DNA of 64,000 nucleotides from Frigidibacter sp. ROC022. Its GTDB lineage: Bacteria > Pseudomonadota > Alphaproteobacteria > Rhodobacterales > Rhodobacteraceae. The notes under the pieces were generated by a model. That model was not told the DNA's origin. It saw only the letters and a list, made by a program, of their open reading frames with translations, and ran no database searches. How positions within the stretch are numbered: the first letter of the stretch is position 1; every line of letters starts with the position of its first letter. Below, one piece after another: positions 33,707 through 42,348 of this stretch. The stretch lies in NCBI RefSeq assembly GCF_024723735.1, contig NZ_JANQDU010000003.1:124001-188000 (forward strand), given 5' to 3'. Both the position numbers and the translations under genes were made by a program.

Positions 33707-34324
33707 TTGGCCACATCGCCCCGCATCTGGAACTGGATCGCCCGCCGCTACGCCCGCCAGCCGGTGCCCGATGCCGCCGCCTATCAGCGCAAGCTCGACC
33801 AGACCCGCGCCCTGCTGGCCCCCGACATGACGCTGCTGGAATTCGGCTGCGGCACCGGCACCACGGCGCTGCACCACGCCCCGCATGTCGCCCGCATCGA
33901 CGCCATCGACTTTGCCGAGGGGATGATCGCCATCGCCCGCGAAAAGGCCGCGGCCGCCGGGGCCGGCAATCTCCGCTTCGAGGTCGCGACGATCGAGGAC
34001 TGGCCGGCCCCCGACGCCAGCTACGACATGGTGCTGGGGATGAGCATCCTGCACCTGCTGGCCGAGCGGCGGGCGGTGCTGGCCCGGGTGCATGCGCTGC
34101 TGAAACCCGGCGGGCGCTTCCTGTCGAGCACGGTCTGCATTTCCGACATGGGCCGCCTGCCCCGGCTTCTCGCCCCGGTGCTGCGCGGCCTGGGGCTGAT
34201 CCCGGTCGCCAGCCTGGCCGGCGAGACCCTGCTGGCCGAGATCACCGCCGCCGGATTCGAGATCGAGGACCACTGGCGCCCCGGCCCGGGCAAGCCGATG
34301 TTCGTGGTGGCGCGGAGGGGGTAG
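33707..34324 (+). CDS. Class I SAM-dependent methyltransferase
   Basis: 205-residue methyltransferase. Motif I is LLEFGCGTGTTAL (SAM glycine loop), motif II acidic residue in RIDAIDFAEGM, and later LKPGGRFLSST corresponds to the post-motif III strand. No substrate domain is recognisable; the size fits small-molecule or quinone-type methyltransferases. The start is TTG 33707 with CGGAGG 6-11 nt upstream, and no better codon exists. It is high-GC like the backbone and lies immediately left of the AT-rich island. Confidence 0.85.
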   Translation: MATSPRIWNWIARRYARQPVPDAAAYQRKLDQTRALLAPDMTLLEFGCGTGTTALHHAPHVARIDAIDFAEGMIAIAREKAAAAGAGNLRFEVATIEDWPAPDASYDMVLGMSILHLLAERRAVLARVHALLKPGGRFLSSTVCISDMGRLPRLLAPVLRGLGLIPVASLAGETLLAEITAAGFEIEDHWRPGPGKPMFVVARRG

Positions 34325-34488
34325 GGGGCTGTAGGTCGGACAAGTTACATCGGACATTTGGTGCAAGTCACATGCAAGCAACACGTGGGATATGGCAGAC
34401 ACAGTCATCAAATGTGAACTGTCGCATAATTTACTCTGTCTTAACTTTGTGCGCACTCTTTTGAGAAGGAGCTAAAGGGAGGTCATGG

Positions 34489-35643
34489 ATGGCACGGGTC
34501 GAGATTGCCCCGGACGTGCTTCGGTGGGCGCGTGAGCGCTCCGACCTGACTGTGAGTAGGTTGGCCAAGAAGTTCAAAGGCTACCCGGAGTGGGAGGCTG
34601 GACATGGCGGCCCAACATTCAGTCAACTGGACTCTTTGGCAAGTTTTCTACATGTTCCTATGGGCATGTTTTTTCTGAAGGCGCCGCCTGAAGAACGTCT
34701 GACCCTTCCTGACTTCAGGAAGATGCCCGATTCGCCATTTGAACGGCCAACCCCCGACCTGTTGGATACAATCAGGGAGTGCAAGCGCCGACAAAGCTGG
34801 TATCGAGATTACGCCCGAAATTCGGGACTGGGTCCACTGAAATTCGTCGGCTCCGCCAGTTTAACCAATGATCCTGGAGCGGTTGCAGCGCAAGTCAGGG
34901 CTACTATTGGTCTCGAAGTTGGTCAGCGGTCTGTCGCGCCCAACTGGACTGAGTTTCTCAGAGGTTTTATACGAGCAACCCAAGAGGTTCGCATTCTCGT
35001 TATGGTGAATGGGGTGGTCGGCAACAACACAAGGAGGCCCCTTGACCCGCGCGAATTTCGAGGTTTTGCTATTGCAGATCCGATTGCGCCACTAGTTTTC
35101 ATTAATGGAGCTGACACTAAGGCGGCTCAGATTTTTTCGCTAGCGCATGAGGTCGCACATATTTGGTTGGGTGAGAGTGGCGTAAGTCGAATTAAAGTCA
35201 ATTCACTTTCGCATGACAACCGTGTTGAGGCATGGTGTAACAAAGTCGCGGCTGAAATCCTTGTCCCTATGGAGCAACTTGCAAGAACGCAAAATTTGGA
35301 AAACTACGAAGTTTCGATGTACGAAGTTGCTCGAAAATTCAGAGTTAGCACTCTCGTTGCTTTGAGGCGCATTCATGAAGCAGGTGCTATAGATCGAGCG
35401 ACCTTTGATTTCGCATACCAGGAAGAGCTTGAGCGGGTACTAAATCATGAGAGAAGTTCCGGCGGATCTGGGGGAAATTTTTATAATACAATCAATGCGC
35501 GTGTCGATAGGCGCTTTGCTGAGGCAGTCATTTGTTCTACCATTGAGGGCAGAACCTTAGTCGGTGATGCCTTGAACCTATTGAGCATAAAAAACACCGG
35601 CACCTTGAAGCGTGAAGCGCAAGTATTGGGTTACTCGTTTTGA
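34489..35643 (+). CDS. Xre-type HTH plus ImmA/IrrE (DUF955) metallopeptidase
   Basis: 384-residue protein joining an N-terminal Xre-like helix-turn-helix (about residues 1-70, with FKGYPEWEAGHGGPTFSQL) to a COG2856/DUF955 zinc-peptidase domain. The active-site motif is LAHEVAHIWLGE at about residue 218, the H-E-x-x-H form. The C-terminal region is a helical tail. Such proteins cleave or sense repressors in mobile elements and also act as antitoxins. ATG 34489 follows GGGAGGTC. The stop overlaps the next gene by 4 nt. Two near-identical 10-mers, CAAGTTACAT (34341) and CAAGTCACAT (34364), lie upstream and may be its own operator. Base composition is clearly more AT-rich than the surroundings. 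Confidence 0.88.
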   Translation: MARVEIAPDVLRWARERSDLTVSRLAKKFKGYPEWEAGHGGPTFSQLDSLASFLHVPMGMFFLKAPPEERLTLPDFRKMPDSPFERPTPDLLDTIRECKRRQSWYRDYARNSGLGPLKFVGSASLTNDPGAVAAQVRATIGLEVGQRSVAPNWTEFLRGFIRATQEVRILVMVNGVVGNNTRRPLDPREFRGFAIADPIAPLVFINGADTKAAQIFSLAHEVAHIWLGESGVSRIKVNSLSHDNRVEAWCNKVAAEILVPMEQLARTQNLENYEVSMYEVARKFRVSTLVALRRIHEAGAIDRATFDFAYQEELERVLNHERSSGGSGGNFYNTINARVDRRFAEAVICSTIEGRTLVGDALNLLSIKNTGTLKREAQVLGYSF

Positions 35644-36125
35644 TGTATTTGTTTGATACCAATGCATTCTTGACGCCCGCAAATACGTACTATGCTTTTG
35701 ATATTTGTGGCGGATACTGGGATTGGATACTGGAGGCCGCAACTGCCGGTGAGGTTTCTAGCATCGATATGGTGAAACGCGAGTTGAGACGAAAGGATGA
35801 CCAGATTCGGAATTGGATTGATATTCACGCTAGCGCGGTCTTTCAAAGTGAAACAACTTCGGATGCGAAGAAGATGAAAGAAATTGCAGCATGGGCTGTC
35901 GGTGGGAAGTATACCCCGGAAGCTCAAGCTGAATTTCTTAGCAAGGCCGATTCAATGCTGGTAGCAAGGGCGATGAATTGTGACGGTACGGTAGTTACTC
36001 TAGAGATATCTGAGCCGAGGCGACAAAATCGAGTCAAGGTTCCGGATGCGTGTAGGGCCCATGGCGTGAAACATATTACACCATACGAATTGCTGCGAAA
36101 GAAGGGCGTCAGGCTCATCAAGTAG
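35640..36125 (+). CDS. DUF4411 (PIN-like) protein, probable toxin partner
   Basis: 161-residue protein of the DUF4411 family. It opens with MYLFDTNAFLTP, the acidic DTN motif shared with PIN nucleases, followed by the family's YYAFDICGGYWDW and SIDMVKREL, and later ADSMLVARAM and VPDACRAHG which supply further acidic and conserved positions. ATG 35640 overlaps the ImmA/IrrE stop (ATGA-type). DUF4411 is recurrently found next to COG2856 genes and has been predicted as a toxin in such pairs; RNase activity here is inference. AT-rich like its partner. Confidence 0.85.
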   Translation: MMYLFDTNAFLTPANTYYAFDICGGYWDWILEAATAGEVSSIDMVKRELRRKDDQIRNWIDIHASAVFQSETTSDAKKMKEIAAWAVGGKYTPEAQAEFLSKADSMLVARAMNCDGTVVTLEISEPRRQNRVKVPDACRAHGVKHITPYELLRKKGVRLIK

Positions 36126-36337
36126 GGCTGAATGGGGTTAAGTCGAAAATCCCTATTCACGGTGTTCGAAATTGGGTTGGATAGCGAGAACTTGAGTCGT
36201 CAATTGTGGCTGGTAGAAGTCACGGACGTTGGCACAAATCTGGCCTAATGTCTGCCCCCCCCCCAACAACCCAAAAGGCACCTGCAAATGGAGTCTCTTG
36301 GAGCGGTCTTAACATCAACCCCTTAACCCCCCATTAA

Positions 36338-36367
36338 CCAAAACAGGCGTCCCCAGAGGAACGCCTG
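36338..36367 (-). terminator. Intrinsic terminator of fsa
   Basis: On the minus strand CAGGCGTTCC pairs with GGACGCCTG (one mismatch) around a short loop, followed by TTTTGG. It lies 65 nt beyond the fsa stop and reads in the right direction. Confidence 0.7.
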
Positions 36368-36389
36368 CAAAATCAATCACTTGACCCCC

Positions 36390-36405
36390 CGTCCCCATGG
36401 GGACG
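36390..36405. repeat. 16-bp perfect palindrome CGTCCCCATGGGGACG
   Basis: A perfectly self-complementary 16-mer with no loop, centred on CCATGG, 27 nt beyond the stop of fsa. It shares the GCGTCCCC core with the neighbouring terminator stem. It might be a protein-binding site, a remnant of an insertion junction, or an extra mRNA 3'-end structure for fsa. Confidence 0.5.
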
Positions 36406-36431
36406 CCCGGAATCGGGGCGGAAATCCGGCC

Positions 36432-37085
36432 TCAGAGGATCTTCTGGCCGGTCTTTTCCCAGTCCTTCAGGAACTGCGCCAGCCCCTTGTCGGTCAGCGG
36501 GTGGCCGGCCATCGCCTTGATCACGTTCGGCGGCGCGGTGGCCACGTCGGCGCCGATCTTCGCCGCCTCGGACATGTGGTTGGCCGAGCGGATCGAGGCG
36601 GCCAGGATCTGGGTCTCGAAGCCGTAGTTGTCATAGATGATCCGGATGTCCGAGATCAGCTCCAGCCCGTCGATGTTCATGTCGTCCAGCCGCCCGATGA
36701 AGGGCGAGATGAAGGTCGCCCCCGCCTTCGCCGCCAGCAGCGCCTGGTTGGCCGAGAAGCAGAGCGTGACGTTGACCATCCGGCCTTCGTCGGTCAGAAC
36801 CTTGCAGGCCTTGAGTCCCGCCCAGGTCAGGGGCACCTTCACCGCGATGTTCTCGGCGATCCCGGCCAGCTTGCGCCCCTCGGCGATCATCGCATCGGCG
36901 TCCACCGCCACCACCTCGGCCGAGACAGGGCCCTCGACGATGGAGCAGATTTCCTTGGTCACCTCCAGGATATCCCGGCCCGACTTCAGGATCAGCGACG
37001 GGTTGGTGGTGACGCCATCGACCATGCCCAGGTCATGCAGCTCGCGGATTGCATCGACATCCGCGGTATCGACAAAGAATTTCAT
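36432..37085 (-). CDS. fsa: Fructose-6-phosphate aldolase / small transaldolase
   Basis: 217-residue enzyme of the short transaldolase (TalC/FSA) subfamily. [18 protein letters not shown] and GVTTNPSL open the barrel; the Schiff-base lysine is in [11 protein letters not shown] (about residue 86), followed by [19 protein letters not shown] and SPFIGRLDD. The length and motifs fit FSA-like transaldolases, which either split fructose-6-phosphate or act in the pentose phosphate pathway; which one needs residue-level comparison. ATG 37085; divergent from priA, with the two starts about 80 nt apart. Confidence 0.92.
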   Translation of the reverse strand: MKFFVDTADVDAIRELHDLGMVDGVTTNPSLILKSGRDILEVTKEICSIVEGPVSAEVVAVDADAMIAEGRKLAGIAENIAVKVPLTWAGLKACKVLTDEGRMVNVTLCFSANQALLAAKAGATFISPFIGRLDDMNIDGLELISDIRIIYDNYGFETQILAASIRSANHMSEAAKIGADVATAPPNVIKAMAGHPLTDKGLAQFLKDWEKTGQKIL

Positions 37086-37163
37086 TGGACCGCTCCTTGG
37101 GGTTTGCGTTGGCCCTTCCTCTAGCGCATGGGGGCACGGCCTGAAAGGGTCGTGCATGCGGAA

Positions 37164-39356
37164 ATGAGCGCCGGGTTCCATGCCGCGGGAGAGCTGGTCG
37201 CGGTGCTGACGACCGAACCGCTGGACCGTCTGCTCGACTACAAGGCGCCGCAGGGCGGTTGCTTCGACGGTGCATTTGTCGAAGTGCCGCTGGGTCCGCG
37301 CAAGGTGCTCGGTGTCGTCTGGGGCCCGGGCAAAGGTGATTTCGACCACAACCGCGTGCGCCCCGTGATCCGCGTCCTCGACGCCGCCCCCATGACCCCG
37401 GCGATGCGCGAGTTCCTCGGCCGCGTCGCCGATTACACCCTGACCCCGATGTCCGCGATGCTGCGCCTGGCAACCCGCTCTCCGGGCCTTGGCGATCCGC
37501 CGGCGATGCGTACGGTCTACCGGCTTGGCAACGCCGCCCCGCCGCGCCTGACCGATGCCCGAAAGCGGGTGCTGGAGGTGTTGTCGGACTATGCCGGCCT
37601 GTCCTTTACGCTTGGCGAACTGGCGGCGCAGGCCGGTGTGTCGTCGGGAGTCGTCAAGGGGCTCGTGGCCTCCGGCGCGGTGCTGGAAGAGGCCTCGCCG
37701 CGCGACCTGCCCTATCCCCGGCTCGACCCCGACCTGGGCGGCAAGCCGCTGAACGAGGAACAGGCGGCGGCGGTCGCGGTGCTGGCCGGGGGCATCGGGA
37801 AAGGCGTCTATGGCACCACCCTGCTGCAGGGTGTCACCGGTTCGGGCAAGACCGAGGTCTATCTCGAGGCGGTCGCCGCTACCCTGCGGCAGCGACGCCA
37901 GGCGCTGGTGCTGCTGCCCGAGATCGCGCTGACCGCCGAGTTCCTGGACCGGGTCGAGGCGCGGTTCGGCGCCCGGCCGGCCGAATGGCACTCCGGCATC
38001 ACCCTGACCGAGCGCCGGCGGGTCTGGCGCATGGTGGGCGAGGGTGGCGCCGAACTGGTGGTCGGGGCGCGCTCGGCGCTGTTCCTGCCGTTCCGCGATC
38101 TGGGGCTGATCGTCGTCGATGAGGAGCATGACTCCTCCTACAAGCAGGAAGACGGGGTGCTCTACTCGGCGCGCGACATGGCGGTGCTGCGGGCCTCGCT
38201 CTGCTCGGCGCAGGTGGTGCTGGCCTCGGCGACGCCGAGCCTGGAAAGCTGGGCCAATGCCGAAGCCGGGAAATATCGCCGGGTGATCCTGACGTCGCGC
38301 TTCGGGGACTCGGTGCTGCCCGAGATGCGGGCGATCGACATGCGGGAAGAGAACCTGCCGAGCAACCGCTGGATCTCGGAACGGATGGTGGCCGAGGTGG
38401 CGGCGCGGGTGGCGGCGGGAGAGCAGGCGCTGCTGTTCCTGAACCGGCGCGGCTATGCGCCGGTGACGCTGTGCCGGGCCTGCGGTCAGCAGATCGCCTG
38501 TCAGCATTGCGACGCGCGGATGGTCGAGCACCGGTTCCTGAAACGGCTGATGTGCCACCAATGCGGCGAGACGATCCCGATCCCGACGGAATGCCCGTCG
38601 TGCAAGGTCGAGGGCAAGCTGGCGGCGCTCGGGCCCGGGGTCGAGCGGCTGGCGGAGGAGGTCCATGCCCGCTTCCCCGAGGCCCGGGTGGCGGTGCTGT
38701 CCTCGGATCTCTTCGGTTCGGCGCGGGCGCTGAAGGAGCAGATCCTGGCGATTGCCGAGGGCGGGGCCGATATCATCATCGGCACCCAGCTGGTCGCCAA
38801 GGGGCACAACTTTCCGTTGCTGACCCTGGTCGGGGTGATCGACGCCGATCTCGGGCTGCAGGGCAGCGATCTGCGGGCGGCAGAGCGGACCTTCCAGCTG
38901 ATGCGGCAGGTGGCGGGCCGGGCCGGGCGCCACGACAAGCCGGGCCTGGCGCTGTTGCAGACCTGGCAGCCCGAGCATCCGGTGATCCGGGCGATCCTGG
39001 GCGGCGACGAAGAAAGCTTCTGGCGTGCCGAGGCCGAGGAGCGCCGCCAGGCCGGGGTGCCGCCCTATGGGCGGATGGCGGGGATCGTGATCTCGGCGCC
39101 CGAGGTGGGGCAGGCTTTCGACCTCGGCCACCATTTGGCGCGCAATGCGGCACCGCTGCATCGGATCGGGGCGCAGGTCTTTGGTCCCGCCGCGGCACCG
39201 ATTGCGCGGATCCGGGGCCGGCATCGGGTGCGGCTGCTGGTCAAGGCGGCCAAGGGCGCACCGCTGCAGGCGGCCTTGTCCGACTGGGTGGGGCCGGTGA
39301 AACTGCCGAACGGGGTGCGGTTGGCGATCGATATCGACCCGCAGAGCTTCTACTGA
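37164..39356 (+). CDS. priA: Primosomal protein N' (replication restart helicase PriA)
   Basis: 730-residue 3'-5' helicase that reloads the replisome at stalled forks. It has an N-terminal 3'BD domain beginning [15 protein letters not shown], a winged helix, Walker [22 protein letters not shown] (DEAH-type Walker B), ASATPSLES, then the zinc-binding region with CRACG, CQHCD, CHQCG and CPSC, and a C-terminal helicase motif [12 protein letters not shown] 37164 is preferred to ATG 37128 because it places VAVLTTEP about 12 residues from the start, as in relatives. Confidence 0.95.
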   Translation: MSAGFHAAGELVAVLTTEPLDRLLDYKAPQGGCFDGAFVEVPLGPRKVLGVVWGPGKGDFDHNRVRPVIRVLDAAPMTPAMREFLGRVADYTLTPMSAMLRLATRSPGLGDPPAMRTVYRLGNAAPPRLTDARKRVLEVLSDYAGLSFTLGELAAQAGVSSGVVKGLVASGAVLEEASPRDLPYPRLDPDLGGKPLNEEQAAAVAVLAGGIGKGVYGTTLLQGVTGSGKTEVYLEAVAATLRQRRQALVLLPEIALTAEFLDRVEARFGARPAEWHSGITLTERRRVWRMVGEGGAELVVGARSALFLPFRDLGLIVVDEEHDSSYKQEDGVLYSARDMAVLRASLCSAQVVLASATPSLESWANAEAGKYRRVILTSRFGDSVLPEMRAIDMREENLPSNRWISERMVAEVAARVAAGEQALLFLNRRGYAPVTLCRACGQQIACQHCDARMVEHRFLKRLMCHQCGETIPIPTECPSCKVEGKLAALGPGVERLAEEVHARFPEARVAVLSSDLFGSARALKEQILAIAEGGADIIIGTQLVAKGHNFPLLTLVGVIDADLGLQGSDLRAAERTFQLMRQVAGRAGRHDKPGLALLQTWQPEHPVIRAILGGDEESFWRAEAEERRQAGVPPYGRMAGIVISAPEVGQAFDLGHHLARNAAPLHRIGAQVFGPAAAPIARIRGRHRVRLLVKAAKGAPLQAALSDWVGPVKLPNGVRLAIDIDPQSFY

Positions 39357-39513
39357 GCCACCGTGTCCGGACGCGGCCGGGGAGCTTCCGGCGGGCGTAT
39401 TCCGGACCCGAAGGCGGGGCCAGTGCCGGGCGGCGGCGAAAGTGATGCATCGCCCCTCGCCGGATCGTCCGGGCGCGCCTATATTCGGGAGCGAGCCACA
39501 AGGAGACCCGCCG

Positions 39514-40167
39514 ATGCTGTCCTCGCTGTTCGGAACCAAGAGCCGTATGGTCGATCCCGCCGAGGCGTTGCCGGGACGGGCCGAGCCGATCCCGACCGCC
39601 ACCACCCATTTCGTCACCGGGGCGCCGCTGCGCCAGACGGTGCCCGAGGGCCAGGAGCAGGCGATCTTCGCGATGGGCTGTTTCTGGGGCGTCGAGCGGA
39701 TCTTCTGGACCCAGCCCGGCGTCACCGCGACCATGGTCGGCTATACCGCCGGCTTCACCCCGAACCCGACCTATCAGGAGGTCTGTTCGGGCCGGACCGG
39801 CCATACCGAGGCGGTGCGGGTGTATTATGATCCGCAGGTCACGAGCTACGAGGCCTTGCTGAAGCTGTTCTGGGAGAACCACGATCCGACCCAGGGGATG
39901 CGGCAGGGCAATGACGCGGGCACCCAGTATCGCAGCGGCATCTATACCGTCTCGGACGCCCAGGCCGAGGCCGCGGCGGCCAGCCGCCGCGCTTTCGCGC
40001 CGCGGCTGAAGGCGGCGGGGCTTGGCGAGATCACCACCGAGATCGCGCCCGCCGGGCCGTTCTACATGGCCGAGGACTATCACCAGCAGTATCTGGCCAA
40101 GAACCCGGACGGCTATTGCGGCATCGGCGGCACCGGGGTGAGCTGCCCGATCGGCGTCGCGGTCTGA
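39514..40167 (+). CDS. msrA: Peptide methionine sulfoxide reductase MsrA
   Basis: 217-residue enzyme that reduces methionine-S-sulfoxide in oxidised proteins using thioredoxin. The catalytic motif is [13 protein letters not shown] (about residue 53-65), followed by [20 protein letters not shown] and YYDPQ; the end has [13 protein letters not shown] and [11 protein letters not shown], which provides the recycling cysteines. ATG 39514 follows AAGGAG. Length is that of MsrA with an N-terminal extension. It stands alone between priA and prmA on the same strand. Confidence 0.96.
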   Translation: MLSSLFGTKSRMVDPAEALPGRAEPIPTATTHFVTGAPLRQTVPEGQEQAIFAMGCFWGVERIFWTQPGVTATMVGYTAGFTPNPTYQEVCSGRTGHTEAVRVYYDPQVTSYEALLKLFWENHDPTQGMRQGNDAGTQYRSGIYTVSDAQAEAAAASRRAFAPRLKAAGLGEITTEIAPAGPFYMAEDYHQQYLAKNPDGYCGIGGTGVSCPIGVAV

Positions 40168-40244
40168 GCCGGGCCGGCGGCGCGCGGCCCCTGTCGTTTT
40201 CCGGGGCGGCAGGGTATGGCACGCAAAACGACCGGAGCTTCGCC

Positions 40245-41141
40245 ATGACGACCTATTCCGCCTTCACCTCGCTTGCCCCGCAATCCCGTGCCGAGGCCCT
40301 GGGCGAGGCGCTGGAAGCACTCGACCCGGCGCCCGAGGCGATCGGGGTGATCGAGGTCGAGGATGGCTCGGGCGACTGGGAAGTCGCGGCCTATTTCACC
40401 GAGCCGCCGGACCGGGCCGGGCTGGCACTGCTGGCGACGGTGCATGGCGCGGCGGATTTCGTGGTTTCGGAACTTCCCGAGACCGATTGGGTCGCCCATG
40501 TCCGGCGCGAGCTGAAGCCGGTCGAGGCGGGGCGGTTCTATGTCTATGGCAGCCATGATGCCGACAAGGTGCCCGAGGGCCGTATCGCGCTGCTGATCGA
40601 GGCGGCGATGGCATTCGGCACCGGGCATCACGGCACCACGCTGGGCTGCCTGCGGGCGCTGGACGGGCTGGCCGACGAGGGTCTGCAGCCGGCGCGGGTG
40701 GCCGATGTGGGCTGCGGCACCGCGGTGCTGGCGATGGCGGCGGCGCGGCTCTGGCCCGGGGCCGAGGTGCTGGCCTCGGACATCGACGCCCAGGCAGTGG
40801 CGGTGGCCGAGGCGAACCTGGCCGCGAACGGGCTGACCGGGCGGGTCGCCTGTGTCGAGGCGGCGGGGTTCGGTCATCCGGATCTGGCGGCGGGCGGCTT
40901 TGACCTGATCTTCGCCAACATCCTGAAGGGGCCGCTGATCGAACTGGCCCCGGCGCTGGCCAGGGCGAATCGGGTCGGCGCGGCGGGCGGCAAACAAGGC
41001 GGTGGCGTGGCGATCCTGTCGGGCCTGCTCACCAGCCAGGCCGATGAGGTGCGGGACCATTATCTCGCGCAGGGCTACAGTCGCTGCGATCGCGCCGATA
41101 TTGGTGACTGGACGACGCTAATCCTTCGTGCAACCCCGTGA
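40245..41141 (+). CDS. prmA: Ribosomal protein L11 methyltransferase
   Basis: 298-residue SAM-dependent methyltransferase that trimethylates L11. Motif sequence: AMAFGTGHHGTTLGCLRAL (PrmA-specific GTG loop), VADVGCGTAVLAMAAA (SAM motif I), ASDIDAQAVAVAEAN, and LIFANILKGPLIELAP, the N-I-L motif expected in PrmA. ATG 40245 follows CCGGAG. The last strand is shorter than in E. coli PrmA but not truncated. Confidence 0.93.
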   Translation: MTTYSAFTSLAPQSRAEALGEALEALDPAPEAIGVIEVEDGSGDWEVAAYFTEPPDRAGLALLATVHGAADFVVSELPETDWVAHVRRELKPVEAGRFYVYGSHDADKVPEGRIALLIEAAMAFGTGHHGTTLGCLRALDGLADEGLQPARVADVGCGTAVLAMAAARLWPGAEVLASDIDAQAVAVAEANLAANGLTGRVACVEAAGFGHPDLAAGGFDLIFANILKGPLIELAPALARANRVGAAGGKQGGGVAILSGLLTSQADEVRDHYLAQGYSRCDRADIGDWTTLILRATP

Positions 41142-41169
41142 AATTGCTTGGATAATTCCGCCAGTTCGT

Positions 41170-41201
41170 CACATTTGCCCAAGTTCTGCCACATTTGGGC
41201 A
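41170..41201 (+). promoter_or_regulatory. Inverted and direct repeats upstream of the 126-residue protein
   Basis: TGCCCAA (41176-41182) and TTGGGCA (41195-41201) are inverted, 12 nt apart, and overlap a direct repeat of CACATTTG spaced exactly 20 nt (41170 and 41190). The two-turn spacing on one DNA face suggests a dimeric regulator site rather than an RNA structure. Confidence 0.4.
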
Positions 41202-41237
41202 GCTTTATGACATCAACAGGGCGGGGGGCCTGTAACG

Positions 41238-41618
41238 ATGGGACGCAAGACCAAGATGAGTACCGTGATGACTGCCACGACCAACAAGGATTTCCACAAT
41301 CGCGTGAAGCGGCTGCAAAAGCGGCGCAAGTCGTCGCTGACCGCCGGTTACCTGATGTCGGACAATCTGGACGGCTATGCCGTGGCCCGGGTGCGCCGGG
41401 TGGAGCGGCGCTCGACGCTGAAGGGGCTGGTCATGGTGCTGGCGCTGGTGGTCGCTTCCAAATCGGTGATGGTCGCCGCGATCGGCCAGGATGCCTATGA
41501 CGCGAACATCGCCCGGCTGGCGCAGGGCACGGCGTCCGAGAAGATGGCTGCCTTCACGATGCAGGCCGACCCGCTGACCAGCGCGCTGGCCGCCCGGATC
41601 GCGCCGCTGCTGGACTGA
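41238..41618 (+). CDS. Small membrane protein, hypothetical
   Basis: 126-residue protein with a strongly basic N-terminal half (about residues 3-62, many Arg/Lys) and one membrane segment around residues 63-82 (LKGLVMVLALVVASKSVMV), then a polar tail. I do not recognise a domain. ATG 41238 is used; ATG 41256 is also possible. The 96-nt leader contains TGCCCAA...TTGGGCA (41176-41201) and two CACATTTG boxes (41170 and 41190), and an intrinsic terminator follows 57 nt after the stop, so it looks like an independently regulated single gene. Confidence 0.65.
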   Translation: MGRKTKMSTVMTATTNKDFHNRVKRLQKRRKSSLTAGYLMSDNLDGYAVARVRRVERRSTLKGLVMVLALVVASKSVMVAAIGQDAYDANIARLAQGTASEKMAAFTMQADPLTSALAARIAPLLD

Positions 41619-41674
41619 TCCGACAATCGAATCCCCGCGGGGCCGTCAGTCCCTCTGACACGCCCGCGAGAAAA

Positions 41675-41703
41675 GGCCGCGCAAGTCCCTGCGCGGTCTT
41701 TTT
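41675..41703 (+). terminator. Intrinsic terminator of the 126-residue protein gene
   Basis: GGCCGCGCA (41675-41683) and TGCGCGGTC (41690-41698) pair (one G-T wobble) around AGTCCC, followed by TTTTT. Confidence 0.85.
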
Positions 41704-41728
41704 CCGTTTCCGGGCTGCGCTGACGAAA

Positions 41729-41758
41729 AGGACCGCGCCCGGTGCGGAGCGCGGTCCT
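41729..41758 (-). terminator. Intrinsic terminator of the DUF1127 gene
   Basis: On the minus strand AGGACCGCGC and GCGCGGTCCT form a perfect 10-bp stem followed by TTTTCG. It lies 41 nt after the DUF1127 stop. Confidence 0.85.
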
Positions 41759-41799
41759 GATCGCGTTCGGTGCCCCAGCCGGGGACCGTGCGTTTAACC

Positions 41800-42009
41800 T
41801 TAGCGGCGGAAGCTGCCGTTGGCGATGTGGTCGATGTCGCCGCGGCACAGGCCGATGTCGTCCAGCTCGTGGTCCGACAGCCGTTCGAGCGCCCTGCGGG
41901 TGATGCGGGCCTCGTTCCAGGCGGCCAGACGGCCGAGAGCGGTGGAAATCAAGGACGGACGCCCCGCGGAAGCGAGGCCTGCCGTCCGGGTCGTTTCGAA
42001 AAATGCCAT
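41800..42009 (-). CDS. DUF1127 (YjiS-like) micro-protein
   Basis: 69-residue basic protein. The C-terminal DUF1127 motif is clear: RRALERLSDHELDDIGLCRGDIDHIA. ATG 42009 is chosen because TGAGGACACT precedes it; a longer in-frame start at 42078 lacks this. DUF1127 proteins of alphaproteobacteria are linked to RNA turnover and phosphate or stress responses, and one in Rhodobacter sphaeroides (CcaF1) is an RNA-binding protein followed by small RNAs with CCTCCTCCC motifs. No such motif is present downstream here, only a terminator. Confidence 0.88.
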   Translation of the reverse strand: MAFFETTRTAGLASAGRPSLISTALGRLAAWNEARITRRALERLSDHELDDIGLCRGDIDHIANGSFRR

Positions 42010-42348
42010 CGAAGTGTCCTCAGATTCAGGGTTGCTGCACTCTTTTTGAGCGCTCGGCGGACTTAGTCGGATCGCCATGCCCGGACAAGCTCTGCGAATG
42101 CATGGCCATGTTGCGTTTCTTGCATGGGTCTAACATATTGAAAGATAATAATTTTCAGCAACTCCGGCCGCTCGGGGACTGTCGCATTTCTGCAACGCAG
42201 CATCCGCGATGTCGCAAATGCAGAATCCGCGGCTCCGGCGCTTCGCTGTGGCCCGTGTTCCTGTTTCGTGCTAGCCTTCTGCTCAATCAACCGGCAAACT
42301 GCCGGAAACGGGCCGGAAACCGGCGATTTGGCGGACGAGGCGAGCAGA
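42010..42348. other. 339-nt divergent intergenic region between DUF1127 and ruvC
   Basis: No convincing gene. The stretch around 42110-42160 is AT-rich (TCTAACATATTGAAAGATAAT) relative to the flanks and probably holds the promoters for the leftward DUF1127 gene and for the rightward ruvCAB operon. Short frames reading in from the left show no coding character. Confidence 0.5.

Larger units (their letters stand above)
36126..36431. other. 306-nt intergenic edge of the AT-rich island
   Basis: No coding capacity. The left two thirds are AT-rich and carry a run of ten C (36255-36264) and short TTAACCCC-type stretches around 36318-36340. The right part holds a leftward terminator for fsa (36338-36367) and a 16-bp perfect palindrome (36390-36405). 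Composition returns to backbone-like values near 36390. I could not find a direct repeat matching the left island edge. Confidence 0.6.

Noticed and set aside
34325-36431. Attachment-site direct repeats flanking the AT-rich island
   Set aside because: I compared both edges and found no convincing repeat, integrase or tRNA target.
36432-39734. 1100-codon minus-strand frame covering priA and fsa
   Set aside because: Only its last 217 codons (fsa, from ATG 37085) are real; the rest is antisense to priA.
41620-41799. CcsR-type small RNAs downstream of the DUF1127 gene
   Set aside because: The downstream interval holds only two terminator hairpins; no CCTCCTCCC motif is seen.
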